DNA of 64,000 nt from Amycolatopsis lexingtonensis. Lineage in GTDB: Bacteria > Actinomycetota > Actinomycetes > Mycobacteriales > Pseudonocardiaceae. A model generated the notes under the pieces. That model saw nothing but the letters and a program-made list of their open reading frames with translations. It had not been told where the DNA came from and did no database searches. Made by a program: the position numbers and the translations under genes. Positions 8,058 to 15,295 of this stretch are shown piece after piece. Numbering within the stretch: position 1 is the first letter of the stretch; every line of letters begins with the position of its first letter. The DNA lies in assembly GCF_014873755.1 (NCBI RefSeq), contig NZ_JADBEG010000001.1:4714501-4778500 (forward strand), written 5' to 3'.

Positions 8058-8831
8058 ATGCCCCGGAACGTGCTGGTCGAGCAGGACGGCCCCGTCACCA
8101 CGATCACCCTCGACCGCCCGGCCGCCCGCAACGCCGTCGACGGGCCCACCGCGGCCGAACTGGCCGACGCGTTCCGCGCGTTCGACGCCGACCCGGACGC
8201 CGCCGTCGCGGTCCTGACCGGCACCGGCGGCGTGTTCTGCGCGGGCGCCGACCTCAAGGCCATCGGCACCGACCGGATGAACCGCACTCACCCGGACGGG
8301 GACGGGCCGATGGGCCCGACCCGGATGGCGCTCGGCAAGCCGGTGATCGCGGCCGTACACGGGCCCGCCGTCGCGGGCGGGCTGGAGCTGGCGCTGTGGT
8401 GTGACCTGCGGGTCGCGGACGCGACGGCGGTGTTCGGCGTGTACTGCCGCCGCTGGGGCGTCCCGCTGATCGACGGCGGGACGGTGCGCCTGCCCCGCCT
8501 GATCGGCCAGTCGCGCGCGATGGACCTGATCCTGACCGGACGGCCGGTGGAAGCCGACGAAGCGTTCTCGATCGGCCTGGCCAACCGCCTGGTCCCGGCG
8601 GGCGAAGCGGTCTCGGCGGCGCAGGAGCTGGGCCGGCAGCTCGCGGCGTTCCCGCAGGCGTGCCTGCGCGGCGACCGGCGGTCGGCGCTGGCGCAGTGGG
8701 GACAGTCCGAAGAGGACGCCCTCACCGCTGAGTTCCGGGCCGCGATGGGCCCGGGGGTGCTGGCGGCGGAGGCGGTCGACGGCGCGGCCCGGTTCGCGGG
8801 CGGCGAAGGCCGCCACGGCAGCTTCGGCTGA
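8058..8831 (+). CDS. Enoyl-CoA hydratase/isomerase family protein
   Basis: A 257-residue crotonase-fold protein. The oxyanion-hole and CoA-binding segments GTGGVFCAGADLKAIG and GPAVAGGLELALWCDLRVAD are both present, and length is normal for the family. Likely reaction is hydration or isomerisation of an acyl-CoA; the residue pattern after WGVPLIDGGTVRLPRL differs enough from textbook hydratases that substrate and exact reaction are open. ATG at 8058 follows GAGGAGC. It is a single gene divergent from the 55-residue membrane protein gene. Confidence 0.83.
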   Translation: MPRNVLVEQDGPVTTITLDRPAARNAVDGPTAAELADAFRAFDADPDAAVAVLTGTGGVFCAGADLKAIGTDRMNRTHPDGDGPMGPTRMALGKPVIAAVHGPAVAGGLELALWCDLRVADATAVFGVYCRRWGVPLIDGGTVRLPRLIGQSRAMDLILTGRPVEADEAFSIGLANRLVPAGEAVSAAQELGRQLAAFPQACLRGDRRSALAQWGQSEEDALTAEFRAAMGPGVLAAEAVDGAARFAGGEGRHGSFG

Positions 8832-8917
8832 CCACGGTCCGCTGCCACGCATCACCCGAGCGGCTGGATCCCGGTCAGGGGTCCCGGTTCCGGTCAAGCG
8901 GCCGATAAGGTCGCCGG

Positions 8918-9448
8918 ATGGACGACGATGTCTCCAGAGTCGTGCTCCGGCCCGTGGCCGAGGCCGATCTCGAGCTGCTCGACCGGCTGACCAACGATCC
9001 CGTCGCCGCGGGCGAGCACCAGTGGTTCGGCTGGCACGACCCCGGGTACCTGCGCCGCCGGTGGCACGAGACCGGGATGCTCACCGCCGACAGCGGCACG
9101 CTCGTGCCCGCGCTCGGCGGCCGCGTGCTCGGGCTCGTTTCGTGGCACCGCACGCGCACCGGGCCGACGTCCTACTGCTGGAACGTCGGCCTGGTGCTGG
9201 CACCCGAAGCACGCGGCCACGGCTACGGCACCGAGGCCCAGCGGCTGCTCGCCGAATACCTCTTCGCGCACACGCAGCTGAACCGCGTCGAAGCGACGAC
9301 CGAGGTCGGCAACCGCGCCGAACAGCGCTCGCTCGAGAAAGCCGGCTTCGCCCGCGAAGGCGTGCTTCGCGGGTACGGCTTCCGCGACGGCGAGTGGCGC
9401 GACCACGTCATCTACTCGGTCGTGCGCTCCGACCTGGCTCGGACCTAG
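8918..9448 (+). CDS. GNAT family N-acetyltransferase
   Basis: A 176-residue protein of the RimJ/RimL type: it opens with VVLRPVAEADLELLDRLTND, and has the acetyl-CoA-binding stretch LAPEARGHGYGTEAQRLLAEYLF followed by NRVEATTEVGNRAEQRSLEKAGFAREGVLRG. It should acetylate an amino group of a protein or small molecule; the acceptor is unknown. Its TAG stop shares the bases CTAG (9445-9448) with the stop of the convergent racemase gene. Confidence 0.85.
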   Translation: MDDDVSRVVLRPVAEADLELLDRLTNDPVAAGEHQWFGWHDPGYLRRRWHETGMLTADSGTLVPALGGRVLGLVSWHRTRTGPTSYCWNVGLVLAPEARGHGYGTEAQRLLAEYLFAHTQLNRVEATTEVGNRAEQRSLEKAGFAREGVLRGYGFRDGEWRDHVIYSVVRSDLART

Positions 9449-10581
9449 GCGATCGCGCCCGCCGCACGCAGCGCGTCGAGGTCCGTGACGCCCAGTTCCG
9501 CGAGCACGGCTTCGGTGTCGGATCCCTTGGCCCGCGGGGCTTCCGGGGTCTCCGGCGGCGTCCGGTCGAAGCGTGGCGCCGGGGCCGGCTGCACCATGCC
9601 GCCGATCTCGACGAACGTCCCGCGCGCCGCGTTGTGCGGGTGGGCCGCCGCCTCGCCCGGGGCCAGGACCGGCGTCAGGCACGCGTCGGTGCCTTCGGCG
9701 CGCGCGACGAGGTCGTCGCGGGTGTGCTTGCCGATCGCGGCCGCGAGGATCTCGCGCAGCTTCGGCCACTGCGTCTTGTCGACGTGCAGCGGCAGCGAAT
9801 CCGGGTCCAGTTCGAGGACCTTGACCAGGTCGCCCCAGAACCGCATCTCGATCGCGCCGACGGCAACGTACTTGCCGTCGGCGGTCTCGTAGGTGTCGTA
9901 GAACGGGGCGCCGCCGTCGAGCATGTTGTCCCCGCGGGCGCCGCCCCACAACCCGGCCGCGGCCATGCCGTGCAGGCTCGTGGTGAGCAGCGCGGCGCCG
10001 TCGACCATCGACGCGTCGACGACCTGCCCCTTCCCGGAGGTGGTCCGTTCGAACAGCGCGGCCAGGATGCCCATCGCGAGCAGCAGCCCGCCGCCGCCGA
10101 AGTCGCCGACGAGGTTGAGCGGCGGCACCGGCCGCTCGCCCGCGCGCCCGATGGGCTCGAGCGCGCCGGCGATGCCGATGTAGTTGATGTCGTGCCCGGC
10201 GGCCGTGGCCAGCGGCCCGTCCTGGCCCCAGCCGGTCATCCGGCCGTAGACCAGCCGCGGGTTGCGGGCGTGCACGACGTCCGGGCCGAGCCCGATCCGC
10301 TCGGCGACCCCGGGCCGGAAGCCCTCGATGAGGACGTCGGCGGTGTCGCACAGCTTGAGCACCAGCTCGACGCCTTCGGGCGTCTTCGTGTTGATCCCGA
10401 CGGACCGGCGGCCGCGGGCCAGCGGGTCGGTCGGCATGCCGAGCACGTCCTCCCCCGGCTGCGCGCGGTCGACGCGGACGACGTCGGCGCCGAGGTCGGA
10501 CAGGATCATCGTGGCGAAGGGCCCGGGCGCGAGACCCGCGAGCTCCACCACCTTCAGGCCGCTGAGCGGACCTGCCTTCAT
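9445..10581 (-). CDS. CoA-transferase family III protein, alpha-methylacyl-CoA racemase type
   Basis: A 378-residue protein with the family III signature GLKVVELAGLAPGPFATMILSDLGADVVRVDR near the start and the usual aspartate-rich region near 150 (HDINYIGIAGALEPIG). Length and sequence match racemases that interconvert (R)- and (S)-2-methylacyl-CoA, needed for beta-oxidation of branched fatty acids and sterol side chains. The ATG at 10581 follows AAAGGA. An acyl-CoA dehydrogenase gene ends 11 bases upstream, so both are one operon under the divergent TetR-type gene. A CoA transferase activity is the alternative. Confidence 0.85.
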   Translation of the reverse strand: MKAGPLSGLKVVELAGLAPGPFATMILSDLGADVVRVDRAQPGEDVLGMPTDPLARGRRSVGINTKTPEGVELVLKLCDTADVLIEGFRPGVAERIGLGPDVVHARNPRLVYGRMTGWGQDGPLATAAGHDINYIGIAGALEPIGRAGERPVPPLNLVGDFGGGGLLLAMGILAALFERTTSGKGQVVDASMVDGAALLTTSLHGMAAAGLWGGARGDNMLDGGAPFYDTYETADGKYVAVGAIEMRFWGDLVKVLELDPDSLPLHVDKTQWPKLREILAAAIGKHTRDDLVARAEGTDACLTPVLAPGEAAAHPHNAARGTFVEIGGMVQPAPAPRFDRTPPETPEAPRAKGSDTEAVLAELGVTDLDALRAAGAIA

Positions 10582-10592
10582 GTCGGGTCCTT

Positions 10593-11744
10593 TCACAGCG
10601 AGCGGGAGATGATTTCCTTCATGATCTCGCTGGTGCCGCCGAAGATCCGGGAGATCCGGACGTCGGCCCACGCGCGCGCGATCGGGTACTCGGTCATGTA
10701 GCCGTAGCCGCCGAAGAGCTGCACGCAGTCGTCGATGACCTTGTTGACCCGCTCGGTGGTCCACAGCTTCGCCATCGCCGCGCCCTGGACGTCGAGCTCG
10801 CCCTTGAGGTGCCGCTCGATGCACTGGTCGAGGAACGCGCGCGAGACGGCGGCTTCCGTGGCGGCCTCGGCGAGGGTGAACTTGGTGTTCTGGAAACCGA
10901 AGAGCGGCCGGCCGAACGCCGTGCGCTCCTTGGTGTATTCGAGCGTCAGGTCGACCGCGGCCTCGAGGCCGGCCACCGCGGTGACGGCGATGATCAGCCG
11001 TTCCTGCGGCAGCTGCAGCATCAGCTGGAAGAAGCCCTGGCCCTCGGCGTCGCCGAGGAGGTTGGCGGCGGGCACGCGGACGTCGTCGAAGAACAGCTCG
11101 GCGGTGTCCTGGCCCTTGAGCCCGACCTTGTCGAGGACGCGGCCGCGGCGGAAGCCCGGCGTGTCCGTCTCGACCACGATCAGCGAGACGCCCTGCGCGC
11201 CCGCGTCCGGGTCGGTCTTCACCGCGACGACGACGAGGTCGGCGTGGAACCCGTTGGTGATGAACGTCTTGGCGCCGTTGATGACGTAGTGGTCGCCGTC
11301 GCGCACCGCGCGGGTCTTGATGCCCTGCAGGTCGGAGCCGGTGCCCGGCTCGGTCATCGCGATCGCGCCGACCATCTCGCCGCTGGCCATCTTCGGCAGC
11401 CACTCGCGCTTCTTCTCTTCGGAGGCGTACGCGCTCAGGTAGTGCGCGACGATTCCGTTGTGGACGGTCACGCCCCACGCGCTGTCGCCGGAGCGGGCCT
11501 GCTCCTCGTAGAGGACGGCCTCGTGCGCGAAGGTGCCGCCACCCCCGCCGTACTCCTCGGGGATCGACAGGCAGAGCAGCCCGACCTCGCCGGCCTTGTT
11601 CCACAGCTCGCGGTCGACCTTCTTCTCGGCCGCCCAGCGCTCCTGGTGCGGCACGAGCTCCTTCTGCATGAAGGACCGCGAGAGCTCGCGGAGGTCTTCG
11701 AGCTCGGTCGTGCTCCACGAGCTCTTCGGCAGTTGCAGCGGCAC
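10593..11744 (-). CDS. Acyl-CoA dehydrogenase
   Basis: A 383-residue FAD flavoprotein with the three acyl-CoA dehydrogenase domains: helical N-terminal region, middle beta domain with AIAMTEPGTGSDLQGIKTRA and FITNGFHADL, and helical C-terminal domain with RTAFGRPLFGFQNTKF. It oxidises acyl-CoA to 2-enoyl-CoA and passes electrons to ETF. The usual catalytic Glu near the C-terminus is replaced: the motif reads FGGTSEI (Gly369). Glu331 in TTERVNKVIDDCVQLFGG aligns with the alternative base used by isovaleryl-CoA and long-chain enzymes. First gene of the operon with the racemase. Confidence 0.9.
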   Translation of the reverse strand: MPLQLPKSSWSTTELEDLRELSRSFMQKELVPHQERWAAEKKVDRELWNKAGEVGLLCLSIPEEYGGGGGTFAHEAVLYEEQARSGDSAWGVTVHNGIVAHYLSAYASEEKKREWLPKMASGEMVGAIAMTEPGTGSDLQGIKTRAVRDGDHYVINGAKTFITNGFHADLVVVAVKTDPDAGAQGVSLIVVETDTPGFRRGRVLDKVGLKGQDTAELFFDDVRVPAANLLGDAEGQGFFQLMLQLPQERLIIAVTAVAGLEAAVDLTLEYTKERTAFGRPLFGFQNTKFTLAEAATEAAVSRAFLDQCIERHLKGELDVQGAAMAKLWTTERVNKVIDDCVQLFGGYGYMTEYPIARAWADVRISRIFGGTSEIMKEIISRSL

Positions 11745-11768
11745 GGGAAACCCTCCTGCTGGAAAACA

Positions 11769-11805
11769 TGACGGTCAGCATGTAAGTTCTCTGCGGAATG
11801 TACAT
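11769..11805. promoter_or_regulatory. Candidate operators between acyl-CoA dehydrogenase and tetR genes
   Basis: TGAC-G-GTCA at 11769-11777 and ATGTACAT at 11798-11805 are perfect short palindromes in the 96-base divergent promoter region; the first also lies within ACATG-N8-CATGT. Their position between a fatty-acid operon and a TetR-type gene fits autoregulation, but each dyad is short enough to occur by chance. Confidence 0.35.
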
Positions 11806-11840
11806 CCGTACCAGCCTGTAGGTAAAGCAGGGAGGCCGAA

Positions 11841-12458
11841 GTGCCCTCGACGGCGCACCGGACCCAGGCGCAGCGGCGCGAGCAGACCCGCACGGCGCTG
11901 CTCGACGCCACCATCGACTGCCTGGTGGACCTCGGCTACGCGCGGACGTCGGTCCAGGAGATCTGCGCCAGGGCCGGCGTCTCGAAGGGCGCGGTGCAGC
12001 ACCACTTCACCGCGAAGGCCGAGCTGATGGCGGCCGCGGTCGAGCACCTGACGACCAAGCTGCGCCGCCGGCTCGCGGCTTCGCTGGACGAGCTGCCGAG
12101 CGGCGGCACCGGTGTCGCCGCGGCGATCGACCTGCTGTGGGCCGGTTACTCGGGCACGCTCTCGACCGCCGTCACCGAGCTGTGGGTCGCCGCCCGCACC
12201 GACCCCGAGCTGCGCGCGGCCATCCGCCCGGTCGACCGCGCGCTCGGCCGCGCCACGCTGGAGCACGTCACGCAGGTCGCCGGCGAACTCCCGCCCGAGC
12301 GGGCCGAGATGCTGTTCTGGCTCACCGTCAACCTCACCCGCGGGCTGGCGCTGGACGCCGAGCTCGGCGGCGACCCGGACCGCCGGCGGCAGCTCCTCGA
12401 GGAGTGGAAGCGCATCGCCGTCCTGCTCTACCAGGACGCCGCCACTGCTCCGAGCTGA
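11841..12458 (+). CDS. TetR/AcrR family transcriptional regulator
   Basis: A 205-residue protein with the TetR helix-turn-helix at about residues 32-54 (TSVQEICARAGVSKGAVQHHF) and a helical effector domain. The GTG start at 11841 follows GGGAGG. It is divergent from the acyl-CoA dehydrogenase/racemase operon, so it probably controls that operon, with an acyl-CoA as the likely ligand by analogy with other TetR-type lipid regulators. Ligand identity is inference. Confidence 0.85.
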   Translation: MPSTAHRTQAQRREQTRTALLDATIDCLVDLGYARTSVQEICARAGVSKGAVQHHFTAKAELMAAAVEHLTTKLRRRLAASLDELPSGGTGVAAAIDLLWAGYSGTLSTAVTELWVAARTDPELRAAIRPVDRALGRATLEHVTQVAGELPPERAEMLFWLTVNLTRGLALDAELGGDPDRRRQLLEEWKRIAVLLYQDAATAPS

Positions 12459-12519
12459 CGAACCCCTTATCCGCGGCCGTCGAATCGTGGTCCAATCCCC
12501 CGGACAGAGGGGAGTCACC

Positions 12520-13569
12520 ATGACCGCCGCTCCGCCCCCGTACCCCTACGGCCCGCCGCCCGCGCGGCCGCCCGCCGATCCCGGCGGCTTCTTCCGGCTG
12601 CTCGCCGGGATGTTCGGCGCCGTGGCCGCGGCCCTCGTGGTGGCCGGGTCCTTCCTGCCGCAGACGTCGTTCGAGCAGGTCGTCGACGGCAAGAGCGAAA
12701 GCAGCCAGACGATCACCGCCTGGTCGCGTTCGTTCTCCGTCGAACCCGGCGAGGACGCGAAGAAGTTCTACGAGAACACCCACGTCGCGCGCTACGGGAT
12801 CCCGCTCAGCGCCGGCGCCGTGGTGCTGCTGGCCGGAGCCGGGCTGGCCTTCGCGGGCCGGCGCCGCTCGGCGGGCGCGGGCGTCCGCGACGGCGCCCGG
12901 ACGGCGCTGGTCGCCGGCGGTGCCGGAGTGGCCGCGGCGGTGTGGATGCTCGGCATGGACGTCTCGGCGACGTTGAGCTACGAGTCCGGCGAGGGCGCGG
13001 TCCAGTCGCACTACTCGACCGGGACCGGGTTCTGGCTGCTGCTCGGCGGCGGGGCGGTCGCGGTGGTGGCGCTGGCGTTCGCGGTGCTGGCCGGACGCCG
13101 GGCACCCGCACCCGCGCCGGGCGGTCCAGGCGGGCCGCCGGGGCCGTACCAGCAGCAGTCGCGGCCGTACCCGGTGCCACCGCAGCAGCAGTACGGTGCG
13201 CCGCAGTTCCCGAGGCAGGCGTACGGCGGCCAGGGGTACGGGGCACCGCCGTCCCAGCCCTTCCCGGCGCAGCCCCAAGCCGGGCCGTACGGCGCACCGC
13301 AGTCCCAGCCGTTCCCGGCCCAGCCGCAAGCCGGGCCGCCCACCCCGGCGCACGGCATACCGCGCTCCCAGCCCTTCGGCGCCCAGCCGTACGGCGGCGC
13401 ACCCGGGCAGCCGGCTCCCGAACGGACCGACGACGAACCGGTGTCCGGCGACCTGTCGTCGCGGCTCGACGATTCCTACGGCGGCGCCACCCAGGCCCAC
13501 CCGCCGCCGAAGCAGGAGCCGACCGAGCCGAACTACCAGCTCCCGCCGTTGAACCCGCCCAATACGTGA
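12520..13569 (+). CDS. Membrane protein with Pro/Gln/Gly-rich repeat tail
   Basis: A 349-residue protein. It has a Pro-rich N-terminus, four hydrophobic segments within residues 20-195 (about 24-46, 92-110, 125-145, 170-192), then about 130 residues of Pro, Gln, Gly and Tyr with near-repeats of SQPFPAQPQAGP and YGAPQ. The first and second segments enclose an extracytoplasmic-looking loop with a FEQVVDGKSESSQTITAWS stretch. I know no function; such layouts occur in actinobacterial envelope proteins. ATG at 12520 has GAGGGGAG upstream. Confidence 0.7.
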   Translation: MTAAPPPYPYGPPPARPPADPGGFFRLLAGMFGAVAAALVVAGSFLPQTSFEQVVDGKSESSQTITAWSRSFSVEPGEDAKKFYENTHVARYGIPLSAGAVVLLAGAGLAFAGRRRSAGAGVRDGARTALVAGGAGVAAAVWMLGMDVSATLSYESGEGAVQSHYSTGTGFWLLLGGGAVAVVALAFAVLAGRRAPAPAPGGPGGPPGPYQQQSRPYPVPPQQQYGAPQFPRQAYGGQGYGAPPSQPFPAQPQAGPYGAPQSQPFPAQPQAGPPTPAHGIPRSQPFGAQPYGGAPGQPAPERTDDEPVSGDLSSRLDDSYGGATQAHPPPKQEPTEPNYQLPPLNPPNT

Positions 13570-13600
13570 AAGATATTCATATCAGACTGGACATCTGACG

Positions 13601-13628
13601 TACCGACGGTATGGTGTACTCGTCGGTA
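13601..13628 (+). promoter_or_regulatory. Paired operator upstream of the semialdehyde dehydrogenase gene
   Basis: TACCG-A-CGGTA at 13601-13611 is a perfect dyad, and TACTCGTCGGTA at 13617-13628 is a second, related site (its complement reads TACCGACGAGTA). Both lie about 50-80 bases before the ATG at 13679. The shape fits a TetR-type operator, but no regulator gene adjoins, so the regulator would act in trans. Confidence 0.5.
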
Positions 13629-13678
13629 ACCCCTGCGCGGCGTCGCGCGGACTACGGACGCCGCGGAACGGAGACGTC

Positions 13679-15289
13679 ATGACCAGCACGACCCCCGCGA
13701 ACACGGTCGAAGACACCCCTTTGCCGGCGACCGTCGGCGGCGTCGCCGGGGCGCCCGGTTCGGCGCGGGCGGCCCAGCTCGTCGCCCGCGTGGCCGGCGG
13801 GGCGGACTCGGCGCCGATCCGCATGACCGCGCCCTTCACCGGGCAGCCGATCGCGACCCTGCCCCAGGCCACCGACGCCGACGTCCGCTCGGTGTTCGCC
13901 CAGGCGCGCACGGCCCAGCGGGCGTGGGCGGACCGCACCCCCGCCGAGCGCGCCCGCGTGCTCACCCGCCTGCACGACCTCGTGCTCGCCCGCCAGGACG
14001 AGGTGCTCGACCTGGTCCAGGTCGAGGCGGGCAAGGCCCGGCTCGACGCCTTCGACGAGGTCAGCGCGACCGCGCTGGTGGCGGCCTACTACGGCAGGCA
14101 CGCGGCCAAGATCCTCGCCCCGCGGCGCGTCGCCGGTGTCATCCCCGGCCTGACCCGCGCCGGCGAGATCCGGCACCCCAAGGGCGTCGTCGGGATCATC
14201 TCGCCGTGGAACTACCCGCTGGCGCTGACCGCGATGGACGTCCTGCCGGCGCTGGCCGCGGGCAACGCCGTCGTGCAGAAGCCGGACAACCAGACCGCGC
14301 TCTCGGCGCTGTGGCTGCACGAACTCGCCGAGGCGGCCGGGCTGCCCGCCGGGACCTGGCAGATCGTGCTCGGCCGCGGCTCGAAGATCGGCACCGCGCT
14401 GGTCGAGGAGTCCGACTACCTGTGCTTCACCGGCTCCACCCCGACCGGCAAGGAACTGGCCGGGCAGGTGGCGAAGCGGCTCACGTCGTACTCGCTGGAG
14501 CTCGGCGGCAAGAACCCGATGATCGTGCTGCCCGACGCCGACGTCGCGAAGGCCGCGACCGGCGCGGTGACGGCCTGCTTCTCCTCGGCGGGCCAGCTCT
14601 GCGTGTCGGTCGAGCGGATCTACGTCCACGAGGACATCCGCGACGAGTTCACCCGCGCGTTCGTGGCGAAGACCGCGGCGCTCAAGCTCGGCGGCGCGCT
14701 CGACTACCACGCCCAGATGGGGTCGCTGACGTCGGAAGACCAGCTCGCGACGGTGTCGGCGCACGTCGAAGACGCCCGCGAAAAGGGCGCTTCGGTGCTC
14801 ACCGGCGGCCGCGCCCGGCCCGACCTCGGCCCGCTGTTCTACGAGCCGACGGTGCTGACCGGCGTCACCCCGGGCATGCTGCCGTTCGCGGAGGAGACCT
14901 TCGGGCCGGTCGTCTCGATCTACGGCTACACCGACGTCACCGAGGCCATCGACCGGGCCAACGACACGCCGTTCGGGCTCAACGCCAGCGTCTGGTCGCG
15001 CAACGGCCGCGCGGGCTGGGAGGTCGGCGCGCGGCTGAAGGCCGGCACGGTCAACGTCAACGAGGGTTACGCGGCGACGTTCGGCAGTGTCGGCGTGCCG
15101 ATGGGCGGTATGAAGGACTCCGGCGTCGGCCGCCGCAACGGGGCCGAAGGCCTGCTGAAGTACACCGAGTCCCAGTCGATCGCGCTGCAGCGCGGGCTCG
15201 CGCTGCGGCCGCCGCGCGCGGTGCCGGGTTCGCTGTGGTCGCGCGGGATGACCTTCGGCATCAAGGCGCTGCGCCGCCTCCCCCGCTGA
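13679..15289 (+). CDS. gabD2: Succinate-semialdehyde dehydrogenase (NADP+), GabD2 type
   Basis: A 536-residue aldehyde dehydrogenase. The catalytic pair is visible as Glu274 in LELGGKNP and Cys308 in SSAGQLCVS; SPWNYPLALTAMDVLPALAAGNAVVQKPDNQ holds the nucleotide-binding stretch. Length with an N-terminal extension and this pattern fit the actinobacterial GabD2 group, which oxidises succinic semialdehyde to succinate in GABA breakdown or the alternative TCA branch. It stands alone, preceded by a paired operator and followed six bases later by the end of the convergent LuxR gene. Another aldehyde substrate is possible. Confidence 0.85.
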   Translation: MTSTTPANTVEDTPLPATVGGVAGAPGSARAAQLVARVAGGADSAPIRMTAPFTGQPIATLPQATDADVRSVFAQARTAQRAWADRTPAERARVLTRLHDLVLARQDEVLDLVQVEAGKARLDAFDEVSATALVAAYYGRHAAKILAPRRVAGVIPGLTRAGEIRHPKGVVGIISPWNYPLALTAMDVLPALAAGNAVVQKPDNQTALSALWLHELAEAAGLPAGTWQIVLGRGSKIGTALVEESDYLCFTGSTPTGKELAGQVAKRLTSYSLELGGKNPMIVLPDADVAKAATGAVTACFSSAGQLCVSVERIYVHEDIRDEFTRAFVAKTAALKLGGALDYHAQMGSLTSEDQLATVSAHVEDAREKGASVLTGGRARPDLGPLFYEPTVLTGVTPGMLPFAEETFGPVVSIYGYTDVTEAIDRANDTPFGLNASVWSRNGRAGWEVGARLKAGTVNVNEGYAATFGSVGVPMGGMKDSGVGRRNGAEGLLKYTESQSIALQRGLALRPPRAVPGSLWSRGMTFGIKALRRLPR

Positions 15290-15295
15290 GGCGCC

